From Larus michahellis (taxonomy: Eukaryota > Chordata > Aves > Charadriiformes > Laridae), in assembly GCF_964199755.1 (NCBI RefSeq), contig NC_133896.1, forward strand, positions 63,281,142 to 63,345,141: a stretch of DNA of 64,000 bases, written 5' to 3'. The position numbers were made by a program, and so were the translations under genes. A model generated the notes under the pieces. That model made no database searches, was not told the DNA's origin, and saw nothing but the letters and a program-made list of their open reading frames with translations. This document shows, one piece after another, positions 15,101 to 24,708 of the stretch (its first letter is position 1; each line of letters starts with the position of its first letter).

Positions 15101-16931
15101 GTGACACAGGAGTACTTGAAGTTTGTTTTTCCTTCCGAAGCTATCTGAAAGCTAGCAGCCATTACTGCTCGCATTCCTGCAGTACTATTGGTCTGGAAAA
15201 CCCATTCCCCACAGTCATCATGTCCATGTGGGAATTTTCATAGTCCTCTTGTTCGTCCAGGGTTTTCCTTCCCGGTAAACTTCAGCTGCTCCACTGAGCT
15301 GCAGAAATCCCTCTTCTACAGAGTGCCAAAAAAGGCTGGAAATGCCGGGACACTACATTGACGTACACGCCATCTCCACAGCACGTAAACGGGCAAAGTC
15401 CCCCACGCCCAGACTGTTGGCACTTTCAAGGGACTGTGCAGCAGGATGTAACATTCAATGGCGCAGGCACTGTGAACCCTCACACTTTTGAAGACTTGGT
15501 CAGGGGACACTGCGCACCCAGAAACAGTGATCCGGGCCACCTCATGCCTCGCTTCGACCCCGTGGCTCTCCTACGGCTGCAGAGATGCTGCCCAAGGAGC
15601 CGTGCGTGTGTGCGGAGAGCAGCAGCTGTTTGCTCCTTGCACCCGGCTGCCGTGACAACACAACACCACGTGCCCGCACACGGCATTGCTAGGGGATGCT
15701 TCCCCAAATATTTACTCTGAACCCTTGGAGCTGTTGAGAGATTGAACAGGTTTTGGAAACCATGATCTTCCGTGCCTTTGTTATGCATAAAAAGATGTTG
15801 ATGTAATTAGCCAGAGCGCAAAAAAAAAAGTGGTCTTTTTCCCTTCCCCATAGATTTGCTCGTTAATCCTCCTTGCCATCACATTTTCCTGCCCATATTT
15901 CTTCCTCTTAGATGTCATTATCTTCTCCCTTCTTTTTCACTTCTTCTTTGTCCTTTCTTAGCTTCCGAGCGTCATTACTGCATTTAGCTATGAATAAACA
16001 GTAGTTGTCCCCAGTCAATCACAAACACCACCCTGCACATATCCGTGCCTCGGCAGAGCCTTCCCCTGCAGGCCACACAGGTGGCAAAGTCGTCCCCTTC
16101 TACTGACCGTCTCCTCGGTGCCTCGCGAGGACCTGCAGGTGACCACTGTTGTTCCAAGCACTCACATCATTTCTACTGGGAAATCCCAAATGGAAAACCA
16201 CGGCTAAATTTTAGAAAACTCTGAAGCTACAATCTCATTCCAGCTTTGGATTTCTTTTTCCAGCTCTGTCTGTTGCCCCACTCACATATACATGGAGGCT
16301 TTACCTCTCTTCCCATCTACCCCTTTGGGGATAGGAGGGAATGTAACGAGGCACCAACAAGGAGCAGAGAAGAGATGAAATAATTAAAGAGCAAGGGAAA
16401 AAGAGATTCTTCCCTTCCTAGACTCCTTTCTTCTCTCCTGCCTCACCTGGAAAACTGGGGAGAAAAGAAAATGTGGTGGAATGGGAAAGTATGTCAACTT
16501 TGCAGATGAGAAGCGAATAAAATGCTAACAATAGCACTATTTGTTACTCCAAATTTAAAAATAAATATAAAAAAGCAAAAACTATTCATTATAACCTCCC
16601 TCCTTCTGTTTGACATATCCTGCTTCTGTAGGTGTTGGTTTGGGTCCAAATGAATGCTCTTAAAAATGGATGGTCATGTTACTGAGGTCAAAGTTGTTCC
16701 CCAGTGTTCAAAACCGCCTTTCTTTCTCTCCATAGCTTAATGGCGGGAATCCTTGCAGGGATGCTGGCTAAACATGACACAGATACCTGTGTCCGGATGG
16801 GTCTTCTTGCTGCAAGCTTGTCTCTCCGTTCCTTCGAGCCAATTTCCCCAGAAATCAGCACTTCCAGTGTCAGCCAGGAGCAAGTCAAGAGCAGGAGCTG
16901 GCCAGAGGTAAAGGTGTGGAAGATGGACTAG
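63..16931 (+). CDS. Fused pseudouridine-5'-phosphate glycosidase / pseudouridine kinase, 3' part (gene level)
   Basis: Eleven exons join in phase to 421 codons and a stop. Residues 1-60 are the C-terminus of the PsuG family (GKELTPF near 6-12; a family-typical IQNNARVG at 33-40). A short polar, proline-containing linker leads into a PfkB-family kinase from residue 71: GGINVD (74-79), the ribokinase signature GGVGRN (105-110), VTLGAHG (300-306) and SGAGDS (352-357), where D356 is the expected catalytic base. In this family the kinase phosphorylates pseudouridine and the glycosidase splits the 5'-phosphate into uracil and ribose 5-phosphate. The fused order glycosidase-kinase is known from fungi and non-mammalian animals; mammals excrete pseudouridine. 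The first base of the window's first exon completes a codon begun upstream, so most of the glycosidase lies before the window. No frameshift or premature stop is seen. No canonical AATAAA was found soon after the stop, so the 3' end is undefined. Confidence 0.93.
149..1227 (+). other. Intron
   Basis: Intron between exons a and b of the pseudouridine enzyme. No repeat or RNA gene recognised. A-run around 1025-1037. Confidence 0.85.
1228..1352 (+). CDS. Pseudouridine enzyme, exon b (PsuG end and linker)
   Basis: Encodes LALIQNNARVGSCIAVAL, the end of the glycosidase fold, then a basic and Pro/Thr-rich linker before the kinase. The acceptor (ccaaacag) has purines close to it but a T-rich tract further upstream. 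The donor CCA|GTGAGT is strong. The exon ends in phase 0. Confidence 0.92.
1353..2622 (+). other. Intron
   Basis: Intron separating the glycosidase-encoding exons from the first kinase exon. No recognisable repeat; short ORFs on both strands look like chance. Confidence 0.85.
2623..2682 (+). CDS. Pseudouridine enzyme, exon c (kinase start)
   Basis: A 60-nt phase-0 exon encoding VVIGGINVDFIAKAQNPVIL, the first beta strand of a PfkB kinase with the substrate-contact Asp of GGINVD. Acceptor ctcttaaag; donor CTG|GTACTG is weak. Confidence 0.92.
2683..6901 (+). other. Intron (4.2 kb)
   Basis: Longest intron of this gene in the window. No repeat family, RNA gene or conserved reading frame recognised. 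The small open frames in it have no protein-like motifs. Confidence 0.8.
6902..6968 (+). CDS. Pseudouridine enzyme, exon d (GGxGxN signature)
   Basis: Encodes GQTNTGRVRRTFGGVGRNLA, the first PfkB signature, which contacts the nucleoside in the family. Acceptor cttccag; donor CAG|GTGCCT. One leftover base (G) joins AC of the next exon to give Asp. Confidence 0.93.
6969..8134 (+). other. Intron
   Basis: Intron; nothing recognised beyond spliceosomal ends and a T-rich acceptor tract (8118-8132). Confidence 0.85.
8135..8229 (+). CDS. Pseudouridine enzyme, exon e
   Basis: Encodes CLSRLGQTPLFLSAVGKDEH, matching the RLG...FxSAVGxD segment of PfkB nucleoside kinases. Acceptor tttttag; donor ATG|GTACGT is good. 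Ends in phase 0. Confidence 0.92.
8230..9802 (+). other. Intron
   Basis: Intron; no repeat or RNA gene recognised. Confidence 0.85.
9803..9931 (+). CDS. Pseudouridine enzyme, exon f
   Basis: A 43-codon exon encoding the kinase segment with TATYCAVITSTGELSVGLGD, matching the family pattern in which a bound-substrate strand is followed by GxxxxGVGD. Acceptor ctgttttag; donor TAC|GTAAGC. Confidence 0.93.
9932..11379 (+). other. Intron
   Basis: Intron; no repeat or RNA gene recognised. Confidence 0.85.
11380..11494 (+). CDS. Pseudouridine enzyme, exon g
   Basis: Encodes APLVCIDGNVPLSTIQYVC, the strand and helix with the DGN motif common in pseudouridine kinases. Acceptor ttcactag; donor CAG|GTAAGG. 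Phase 1. Confidence 0.92.
11495..12311 (+). other. Intron with short AATT tetranucleotide run
   Basis: Intron. A perfect (TAAT/AATT)n tract at about 12270-12284 sits roughly 30 bp before the next exon, close to the probable branch-point region. Confidence 0.85.
12312..12449 (+). CDS. Pseudouridine enzyme, exon h
   Basis: Encodes VCYEPTDENKASKPFLSD and LTYISPNLQELRAINRTLG, the family segment FEPTxxxKA...YxSPNxxEL. Acceptor ttttgaag; donor CAG|GTATTG. An open frame runs past the donor to 12880, but that extension loses all family similarity. Confidence 0.93.
12450..13131 (+). other. Intron
   Basis: Intron. It stays open in the exon h frame for over 400 bases, which looks accidental. Two near-identical short repeats of gtgctcataaatag occur around 13020-13050. 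Confidence 0.85.
13132..13298 (+). CDS. Pseudouridine enzyme, exon i
   Basis: Encodes HCVVVTLGAHGILLCGKSLG, the VTLGxxGxLL strand-turn that precedes the nucleotide site. Acceptor ctctctgaag; donor CAG|GTAAGG. Ends in phase 0. Confidence 0.93.
13299..13743 (+). other. Intron with T-run
   Basis: Intron; a run of about 16 T at roughly 13624-13639. No repeat family recognised. Confidence 0.85.
13744..13832 (+). CDS. Pseudouridine enzyme, exon j (catalytic Asp)
   Basis: Encodes EEIVNVSGAGD; with the first codon of the next exon it forms SGAGDS, the second PfkB signature carrying the catalytic Asp. Acceptor ccccacag; donor CAG|GTATAT. The split Ser codon AG|C agrees with the family sequence. Confidence 0.94.
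13833..16735 (+). other. Intron (2.9 kb)
   Basis: Last intron; no repeat family or RNA gene recognised. A-run at 15820-15829. Confidence 0.8.
16736..16931 (+). CDS. Pseudouridine enzyme, last exon
   Basis: Completes Ser of SGAGDS and encodes LMAGILAGMLAKHDTDTCVR, the helix after the catalytic loop, then GLLAASLSLRS and a polar tail. The stop is TAG at 16929-16931. The acceptor tctctccatag has a strong pyrimidine tract. Confidence 0.93.
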
Positions 16932-19900
16932 AGCACCAGGGCTTTCTCAGCCATCACCTCCTTGCACTCCCGACATTGCTGTTTCCAGGAGCTGGGCCGT
17001 GTTTTTAAATTTGAGCTCAAAAGCTGGCTCCTGACCAGAGGACTTAGACTTTCGGCATACAATACCTTTTGGGAGCTAAAGTGTCAATGGAGTGCATTTG
17101 GTGACAACTTGTATTGCACTGTTCGCGCTCATGTTTTTGTCTGTTGTTGTTTCCTCTCCCTTTTCTTTTTTTTTTTTTTTTGATGGGTTACAGCAACCAC
17201 AGCTTGGTTCTTCTGTCTACTGCCTGTTCACAGTTTATCTCACCTCCCCCTCTAAGGAGAACACTCATGTGTTTTGGTCTTGGGTAAACCCTCAGAGGAG
17301 GAGGCCCCAACCCAGGGAACTTCTTTGTAAGGAAAAACTGGTGACAACCTCATCAGTCTTCCCAAGCCAGGCAGCAAATGCTGCCCTGTCTTGCCTGAAG
17401 TCCAGTGCCCCTGGAGAAAGCAGGCAAGACTAACCAAAGATGGGTAACCAGGGGCCAAGCTGGTGGCCTTGAAAAGACGACTGCCCCTTGTCCTGCACAC
17501 ATTCATCTGAACTTGGGGCTTCCTTCCTCCTCAGCCCAGAGTGTCAAGAGCAAACACCCCGCTCACCCACATACACACCTCGGAAAGTTGGAGCAAGCCC
17601 CTGTCTCCATGCCTCCCTTTGGGACCACTTGGCAAAACACCGGGTACTTGACACAGAAAACTTCCCACTGGGGGCTGGCTGGAGAGGAGCACTGGCAGAC
17701 ATACAGTCCTTACAGAGCGCTGCCTGCTGGGACCAAAACATTCACTCGCACCTTCGCTTCCCTCCAGAACAAGAAGTCTCCTGGTACCATTGCAGAAGCG
17801 CAGGATAATGACAGATAATGAGGAGGGGAAGCAGAGCCCTTGTTTACAGGTGGACACGAAAGCTGTGTAGCTCAAACGACTCTAAAGGCAGGCACAGAGC
17901 AGAGCTTCCTTGACCCTGCCCAGGCTAGAGCTGCACGGTTATCCCTCTGCCTTTAACCCCTCCGGCATCTTTATTAGCGAGGACATCTACGCTTAGATCA
18001 ATTTTATCCTGTTCCACAGCCTTTTGGCAATTAGCTAACGTTGCCAGCTTGGCTATGGAAATCAGCTTCTCACTCTTCTGTTGTGTAACTGGTCTCCCAG
18101 AGATAGCTCCTCTAGATGTCTTCTAGCCCTAGAGCGACTAAACTCAAGGGTGGAAAGACACCAGCTCTGCCTCTGTTTTTTTCAGTCTTACACAGGACCA
18201 TCAGTGGCTGAAAGGGGAGTAGCAGGGGATGGCAGTGGGCCAGGGGCAGGAGACCTCTGTGTGGGTCTCACAGGGGGATGCTTGCTGGCTCAAGCCTACT
18301 GAGCTATTCCCACCTCAGAGGTGAGAAGGACAGGACGGCAATCACGCGAACTCATCCCCAGTCCACAGAGGAATGCCCACCATGCAATTGCAAATGCCCA
18401 AGTGATGTTTGGGGGAGGGCAGGATGGGGGCTCCTACACAGGCAGATGTGTAGAAATCAGCTCTCTGGTCTCCTGCGTGGTCTCCTGCCTTCCTTTTGCT
18501 CACACCCAGGGCAATGGGCTGACAGCTCTGCAGAGGAGCCTGCTGTGGTGGGTGGTTTTTCTTTTTTACCTTTGAAGCCATGGTGGGACAGGAGGAACTG
18601 GCACTCAGCTTTACACGGGCACAAAAACACTCACTAAGCCCTCCAGAGTCCTTCCTCCCTTCACACTGGAATTCTGTCCTTGGAGCAGCCGGAGGCGGCG
18701 GAGGCTGCGGTGGTGTGACTGCTGCCCCGTCCTGCCTAGCTCTTTAATTCAGAGCTATCTTCTGGCTGGAAGCAGTAATTGCACCCTACCCAAATGCTGC
18801 ATCTAAAGCCACTGCTGTCAGTCCCTCCTCAGCAGGTACAGAGAACATTTCTGAACGAAAAGCCTCTTTCCTGCAGCCCCGTGCACATGCAAATGTTGCC
18901 CTTTGGTGGACGAGGAGCCGGAACTCAGTGGAAAAAGGCTCCAGGGGTGAGCCTCCCTGCTAGACAGTGGGGTTGAGGGAAAGGGGCTAGTCCCCATGCT
19001 CAGGACTGTGACTACAGCCTTCTGATCAAGAAGGTGTTGGCAGGAAGGCCGTGACATGGTGGAGGGTGTTGTCTCTTCCCCATCCGAGAGAGAGGCCAAA
19101 TATGGACAAGTATTAGGGAGCATGGGCATCTCCCGTGGAAGCAATGAGGAAGGATGACCTCCGTCTCCTAACACATGGTGTACACCAGATGCAACTGTGG
19201 TCACCGTGGGTAACCAGCCAACAGTTTGGTGAACACTGAAACTCATTAAAACTAGTTTCCAGCAGAGCTGGGGGTTGATGGTGGCTGGTTTTTGAGCCCG
19301 ATGGATAGTAAGCCTGGAGTACGGACTCACCCTTCGTTTCACACAGAGGTCACCCACTGGAGAGGACCCTTGACTGAGGAGCAGATCACTGGTATCTAAC
19401 ACGACACAAAAGCCAACCAAAGCTTAGTCAAACACAGCTCTCCCATATGTGCTCTGCTCTTGAATAAGAAATGACCTCCCACCGCAACGGATGGAGGCCT
19501 TCACTGGGTGTCTTCCCTCCACCCAGACCACTTTCACCAGGCTGGTAGCAACTCCTTCCCTCCGAGCCTGCCACCTTTCCATCAGATTTGGCTAAAACTG
19601 GGCAAAGAGCTGAGAAGGCAAGAGGGGTGGGCTGGAGAATAGGATAGAGCTGCAACACATCAGCGCTGCCTCCTTCGGAAACACAATGAAAATTCAATGG
19701 CTGCCTTTTCAGAGGCCAAAGGGACCCGCTTTGATCTTATACATCCCCTCTCCCTCGTCCACCCACCCACAAACATTTACCGGCGCCCCCCTCCTTTTAC
19801 TAAGACCTTACTTGCAAGTGCTGCTTAGCTGAAAGACTCCGCGCTCACAAGTGGGAGACGCCACGCGCCGGTGCACAGACACGCACGTACCCGCCACCCA

Positions 19901-19990
19901 GCGGGGACAGGGTGGCCGTGGCAGGAGGGTGCTGGGGCCTTTGGGAGCAGAGGGAGGGGGACAGGGGCCCACACAAGGAGCCGGGTTTGC
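16932..19990. other. Intergenic / 3'UTR of the pseudouridine gene
   Basis: No coding exon recognised. A T-run (about 17167-17182) follows the stop. The only ATTAAA noticed (19245-19250) is 2.3 kb from the stop and probably unrelated. GGCGGC-rich patch near 18690-18715. Confidence 0.7.
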
Positions 19991-20030
19991 TCGCGGGCGG
20001 GCGGGGAGGTGGGACACAGCAGGGGCGGGG
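19991..20030 (+). promoter_or_regulatory. GC boxes upstream of the TATA box
   Basis: GGGCGGGCGGGG at about 19995-20006 and GGGGCGGGGG at about 20022-20031 match Sp1/KLF-type GC boxes. They lie 35-75 bp upstream of the TATA element, as expected for a proximal promoter. Confidence 0.55.
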
Positions 20031-20064
20031 GAAAGGGCTGTGCCCCCGGGGTAGGTCCCTGCGC

Positions 20065-20072
20065 TATAAAAA
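20065..20072 (+). promoter_or_regulatory. TATA box of the secreted-protein gene
   Basis: TATAAAAA in an otherwise GC-rich stretch. It predicts transcription start near 20095-20100 and a 5'UTR of about 85 bases before the ATG at 20183. No other TATA-like element near a supported gene start was seen. Confidence 0.65.
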
Positions 20073-20182
20073 TGACTTCGGCTGGATCCAGCGGTAGGGA
20101 AGAGAGGCAGCTTCCACCTCTGCTCCTGCCTCCAACAGCATCGGCTGGGCAGGAGGATGCTGAGCAGAGCCAGGCCCTGAGG

Positions 20183-20581
20183 ATGAAGGTCCAGGCGCTA
20201 ACGGTCACTGCTCTCCTCCTGGTGCTGCTCTCTTCAGCTCCGGCACCATCTGAGGCAGTGGGGGGCCGTGCTGGCACCCGGGAGAGGCAGCCAGGACCTG
20301 GGAGCCATGGAGAAGACCCTCGGGCACCTGGAGATGGAGGGGACAACTTGCCTTCGCAGGGCTCGGAGGGCAGCCACCCCCTGTCCGGTGCATGGGAGGT
20401 GATGGGAGAGGCCTCTCCCAGCTCCAGGTCCCCCAGCAAGGCCATGGCCAAGCCCCCACTGGGCAGCAGCAAGCAGGACCCCCTCGGCAAGCTCCGGAGA
20501 CTCCCACGGCAGCCCTCCCGCAGCAGGAGCCCGGGGCTGAGCCATCACCTGAAGGGCCACGGGAAGTTCAACGGGGACACG
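20183..20581 (+). CDS. Secreted protein, exon 1 (signal peptide and basic region)
   Basis: 133 codons in phase 0 ending at ACG|GTAAGC, a strong donor. Holds the signal peptide, a low-complexity region, and the basic stretch ending LSHHLKGHGKFNGDT. Confidence 0.68.
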
Positions 20582-23171
20582 GTAAGCACAAGCCACCTGG
20601 GGCCAGCGAGGATGAGGGTTTGCAGTGGGACCAGGAGTGAGGGGAGGCACTAGCCCCCCGCTCCTCACCCCGGGGTCGGGCAACTCAGTGAGCCCCTTCA
20701 GCTCACCCGTCTGCAGGGCATGGAGGGGCTGCACGTGATGGTGTTACAGGTGCCTAACGAAGAGGATGGGGCCAAAGAAACGGGACCTTGTTATAACAGG
20801 GAGCCAGCAGCGGCTCCGGCAGGTCTGTGCAGCACAGAGACACCGAAACCAGGCAGGACAGCCCCAAAACACACTGCCACGCAGGGACGGGAGAGCACCC
20901 TCCCGGCACAGACCTGCGCCCTGAGCTCCCGGCAGTTTTTGCCCCCCAAACTCTCACAGTTTGGCTGCACACCCGCGCCAGGCAGGCAAGGGGGTTGGGA
21001 GAGCAGGGCTGGGGTGGCACCAGGCAGAGGGTTCCTGCACCCACACTGTGACCCATGGGCTGCCCTCACGTTGGTGGTACCTGCCCGAGCAACTCAGACA
21101 GCTCTCCAGCTTCAAAACAGTGTCCCCCCTACACACCTGACCCCTCAGCATCCCCACGCAGAACCTCACTGCCCAGCAGTCCCTGTGGGGACATAAAAAG
21201 CAGATAGGACTGAGGGCAGCAGGAGCAGATGCTGAGCGCTCCGTGTCCCTGCAAACATTGGGTAGAAAAAGCCACTTTTGGGCCATTCCTCATGAGCCGA
21301 ACGTGAAAGCACCGGCCACAAGACGGCCTCACAGCGCTGTTCGGCTTGTGGGGCAGGCAAGGGTGGTGGGCAGGGACAGCCCTACACCCCACCTGGCACC
21401 TGGCGAGGCTCAGGGCAGAGCCGGTGGCTGTGCACGCAGGTGGTGAGCGGGTCAGGAGGCGAGCGCAGGCCTGGGTCCGTGTCCCACAACGCCATGCCCA
21501 GGAGGTGGGCTGAGGACACCCACCTGGTGCCACACAGGCGGCCGCCCTTCAGCCGCGGGGGCCAGCCACTTAGCGAGCTTTCTGCTCAAAGCAGGAACGG
21601 GCTGCCCCTGAAACCGCTTCCTCCGGCCCCGACTTCTCCAGCTGCTCGCGCGAAGCTGCTGCTCTGCAGCCTGCTGAGCAGCTTGTCCCGCTGCTGCAGG
21701 TTTTACTGCATTATGGTACCATTTTAAGTGGAAACCAACCATCCAGCAGCAAATGCCCATCCCAGTATATCGTATCATCTTCTGCAACTTGGCTTTGCTT
21801 TCTAACGAGAGCCTCTCCGGCCCGCCCGTCTTGGGGAGATGAAGAGGCTCTTTTGAGCTCATCTCACCCCCAAGGTATCACATCGCTGTCAGCTCCAGTG
21901 TGCCAGAGCCAACAAGCCCCTGGCAAGTGCGGTCCTGGGGCTGAGCAATTCACGTCACCCCAAAACAACACAACCGGCTGTGGGGCACGCACACCCCAAA
22001 AGGAAACCATCTGACTTGACAAGAGGCTGCTCTCAGGCAGCCCAAGCCTGGGCAGAAAGAATCTCTTCGAGCTTGTGCATGGCACAGGCTCCTGGGGGCC
22101 GTGGCTCTCAGCAGTGTGAGCAGAGAGCGATGACAAGGCTGTGCCTGGGAGGGGGTGCCAGGCCAGGGCTGGGCAAGGCTGTTTGCCGGCACCATGGCCA
22201 CCTCTCTCCCTCCCTCTGTAGCACTCCTGCCATGGCATCCATTCCCGGCCCTGCCAGAAGCCCTCTGACTGCGGTGGCTGCCTGGGGCTCTACACCTGCA
22301 AGCTGCCTGCTGGTACCTGCGACCTGAAAGCCGTCTCCAGGCAGAGAGGTAGGCTGCAACCCCCCCCCCGCCAACCCGCCCGCCGGGGACCCCCACACAC
22401 AGCCACCCTTCGGCTACACCCCTCCACAACCAAATCAGGCCCACCTGTGCAGGGCATGGTCTCGTCTCCTAAACTCCACGCACGGGGCTCCCCATCTGTC
22501 CTGTCACCACTGGCCACCGTCAGTTGGCATTTTCCCAGCACCCTGAGCCCTCAGAAAGCCAAGGATGGGTACGGGGTTCAGGGTTTAGCAAGTGACTTGG
22601 GAGTCACCAAGCTCGGCTCTCCTGGACTTCACGGGCTCCCAGCCCCGCAGAGCTGCTCACGTTGGCGTGTGCGAGCTGCTTAATTACTCAGGGACCATCA
22701 CGGAGTGGAGATCGCAGTTTTTAACATTTAACCACACGGAGAGAGTGTCCCCAGTCTCCAGCATCCCTCGGCCTATCCATACTGCCCCTGGACTGGCCCC
22801 TTGCCTTTAGCACCCACATACACATGGTCACGGAGGAGAAACTCATCCAAGGCTCCAAAGCACCCAGACACCAGCTCTGGTGCGGGAAACCCTTGGTTGT
22901 GGGATGTACAGTAGGCAAGTATAATGTTCTGGGTGTATATACAGTAATATATATAGTGTGTGTGTACGTTTGTAGTGTACAGGGCTCTGTTCACACAGTC
23001 TTCTCTGGGCATGTGCTGTTGGCAGCCTCCTCGGGAGGACACACGGGCCCATGGTCAGACCCAGCACAGCCCATCTTACAGCTTCTCTTCACAGGTGGGT
23101 TCCTCCAAAGCCTCCAGAGCCCTGAGGGGCGCAGGGTCCTCCTCATCCTGGAGCAACACGGCTCGAGGTAA
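20183..23171 (+). CDS. Unrecognised secreted cysteine-rich protein (gene level)
   Basis: Four phase-compatible exons give about 211 residues. The ATG has A at -3. Residues 1-25 form a signal peptide: basic start MKVQ, Leu/Val-rich core LLLVLLSS, small residues before a cut near APAPSEA. The mature part is Gly/Pro/Ser-rich and acidic, then strongly basic around residues 97-127, including KLRRLPRQPSRSR, which resembles proprotein-convertase sites. A six-cysteine block follows with spacing C-x7-C-x5-C-x2-C-x5-C-x6-C (SRPCQKPSDCGGC; YTCKLPAGTC). I do not recognise the family. A basic segment before a compact Cys block recalls Dickkopf/draxin-type or other small secreted ligands, but the spacing does not match any I can name. 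The gene lies between the pseudouridine enzyme (same strand) and DENND2A (opposite strand). Support comes from promoter, signal peptide and splice phases together; the two terminal junctions are least certain. Confidence 0.6.
20717..20749 (+). CDS. Secreted protein, candidate 33-nt exon 2
   Basis: Acceptor ccgtctgcag; encodes GMEGLHVMVLQ; donor CAG|GTGCCT is mediocre. Phase 0 at both ends, so it can be skipped without changing the frame. This is the least supported exon. Confidence 0.4.
20750..22221 (+). other. Intron (GC-rich)
   Basis: Intron of the secreted-protein gene. Long open frames on both strands reflect low stop-codon density in GC-rich DNA. Ends in the pyrimidine-rich acceptor cctccctctgtag. 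Confidence 0.6.
22222..22348 (+). CDS. Secreted protein, exon 3 (six-cysteine block)
   Basis: 42 codons plus one base encode all six cysteines (exon residues 3, 11, 17, 20, 26, 33), including CHGIHSRPC and CGGCLGLYTCKLPAGTC. Strong acceptor; donor GAG|GTAGGC. The concentration of Cys in the frame predicted by exon 1 supports reality. Confidence 0.68.
22349..23094 (+). other. Intron
   Basis: Begins with a poly-C stretch (about 22361-22369) and contains a short TA/TG-rich stretch at 22936-22970. No other structure recognised. Confidence 0.55.
23095..23171 (+). CDS. Secreted protein, probable last exon
   Basis: Acceptor cttctcttcacag. In phase it encodes GGFLQSLQSPEGRRVLLILE and a short tail, with TAA at 23169-23171. 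A second acceptor (ccaaag, ending at 23110) would shift to another frame ending near 23240, so the C-terminus is uncertain. Confidence 0.45.
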
Positions 23172-24137
23172 AGCTGGAGAGGCTGTCCTGCAGCTGGAGA
23201 CCAGCACGCTCTGTCCGAGTTTCATTTTAAATCCTTAATGACATGGCTGTAAATATCACTTTCACTGCACTTCTCATGCCGCTGTTTTTTAACACTCCCC
23301 TGGATTTTGTACGCTACGTCAGCTTGATTCCTGCTTTCCTGAGAGCTGCCAATGAAAGCACTGAGTAACCACAGAGCCAAGTGATGGCAGAGCCCACTTG
23401 GAGACCCCTAAATGAGACAAACGGGGCTATTTCACAACCCATTTTGATTTGAGCGAGAAGGATGTCGCAGTAAAAGCTGACAGTATCTCGGCATGCTCAC
23501 ACGCGAGTTCAAGCTGAGCTAAGGGGCCTGTCAGCATCGTGTGCCCCAGGGAACCCGCCCAGCTCCTTACCACGGCTCCCACCGAGGAAGGCAAAGTCCC
23601 ACGCTGTTGGGAACGTCACCTGAGAAGCGGAACGCAGAGCCCCCAGGCACAGGCTTGGCGGTGGGGGACCACGTAGGAGACCTGCTTCTGAAGGCCTAAA
23701 CTGAGCCACGAGAGCAGCTTCATTTAGCACGCCACAAAGCTTTGTAGGCATCCTGGCCACCTTTGCGTTGTGTGGGTGCATCCCGGCTTTGCAAAACCCC
23801 TTTTGCCTCCATTAAAAACACCTTTTAAAAAGCAAACCAAAACACAGTGTTTGATTCACCTTGACCTCCACTGCAGTTTCCTTTGGCGGGCCACCACCCC
23901 CTCTGATGGAGTGGGCTTTAAGTAGTGACAATTTTGCTCAGTACACCATCCCCCTGGTCACCCCTGCGGGAGCCTGACCCTGGGCAGGGGGCAGATAAAT
24001 GCCCCTGGCTTCTCTGACCCCCTTCTATCGCTCCTTCAACTGTCTCCGCAGAGGGGTTGGGGAGTGTAGAGATGCAGGTGCTGCCTACCTGCCCCTGCCC
24101 AGCACGGCACTACTGCTCTCCTGCATTTATGGTGCTC

Positions 24138-24275
24138 ACCACAGAACCACAGAGGGGTTGAGGTGCGAAGGGACCCCTGGAGGTCATCTGGGCCAACCCC
24201 CTGCTCAAGCAGGGTTACCTAGAGCTTTGGACACTGCCCTCACAAGCGGTACAAGGGAAAAAGCTTTTGCACCAG
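24138..24275 (-). mobile_element. CR1 LINE 3' fragment
   Basis: Reverse-complement CR1 tail: cagaaccacagaggggttg followed by a segment matching 'ggaagggacccctggaggtcatc...ccaaccccctgctcaagcagggtt' in pieces. More diverged than the other short avian-type CR1 copies here; the right-hand limit is approximate. Confidence 0.75.
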
Positions 24276-24702
24276 TTGGAAAGAGCCCTCATCCTGCCCT
24301 CAAGCTCCTCAAACCTCCCCTGACACCTCCCCACCTCTCCTCCCCACCAAAACAGGCAGAGAAGCGAGCAGGAGGCGGGCAATGGCAGGTCCTACCTCCT
24401 CCCCACCCAGGAGCTCCAAAGGCAGCAGCAGCAAGCACGCCCCACTTTCCGGCTTCCTACTGCACCCCCGGCAGCAACACCTGAGAGGGGAGAGGAGAGC
24501 CCGTCTCGCCTTCCAGACGCAGGCTCCGCTTCGGCTCCCCCTGCAGGCAGCCAGGCGAGCGAACGAGGCCACCCGGGCTGCGAGGCTCATGGGGAAGCCG
24601 AGGGCTTGGCCAAGCCAAGGGCTCAGCTCCTAGATGTCCTCTCCGGCTTCACCAACCTTCCCCAAAACACCAAGGGTCCACATGCCTTTTACACCACTCG
24701 GT

Positions 24703-24708
24703 TTTAAT
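24703..24708 (-). terminator. Possible DENND2A poly(A) signal, distal (ATTAAA)
   Basis: TTTAAT on + reads ATTAAA on -, about 675 bases past the DENND2A stop. An alternative to the proximal AATAAA. Confidence 0.3.

Noticed and set aside
18818-19420. 200-codon frame on - in the intergenic region
   Set aside because: No recognisable protein features and no flanking splice sites or promoter elements; consistent with chance.
19825-20490. 221-codon frame on - opposite the secreted-protein exon
   Set aside because: A shadow caused by GC-rich DNA; it has no signal peptide, splice logic or motif, whereas the + strand has a promoter and a phased exon chain.
24309-24633. GC-rich patch as a CpG-island promoter or exon
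   Set aside because: GC-rich but without a coherent gene start, TATA box or protein-like frame; it lies downstream of both neighbouring genes.
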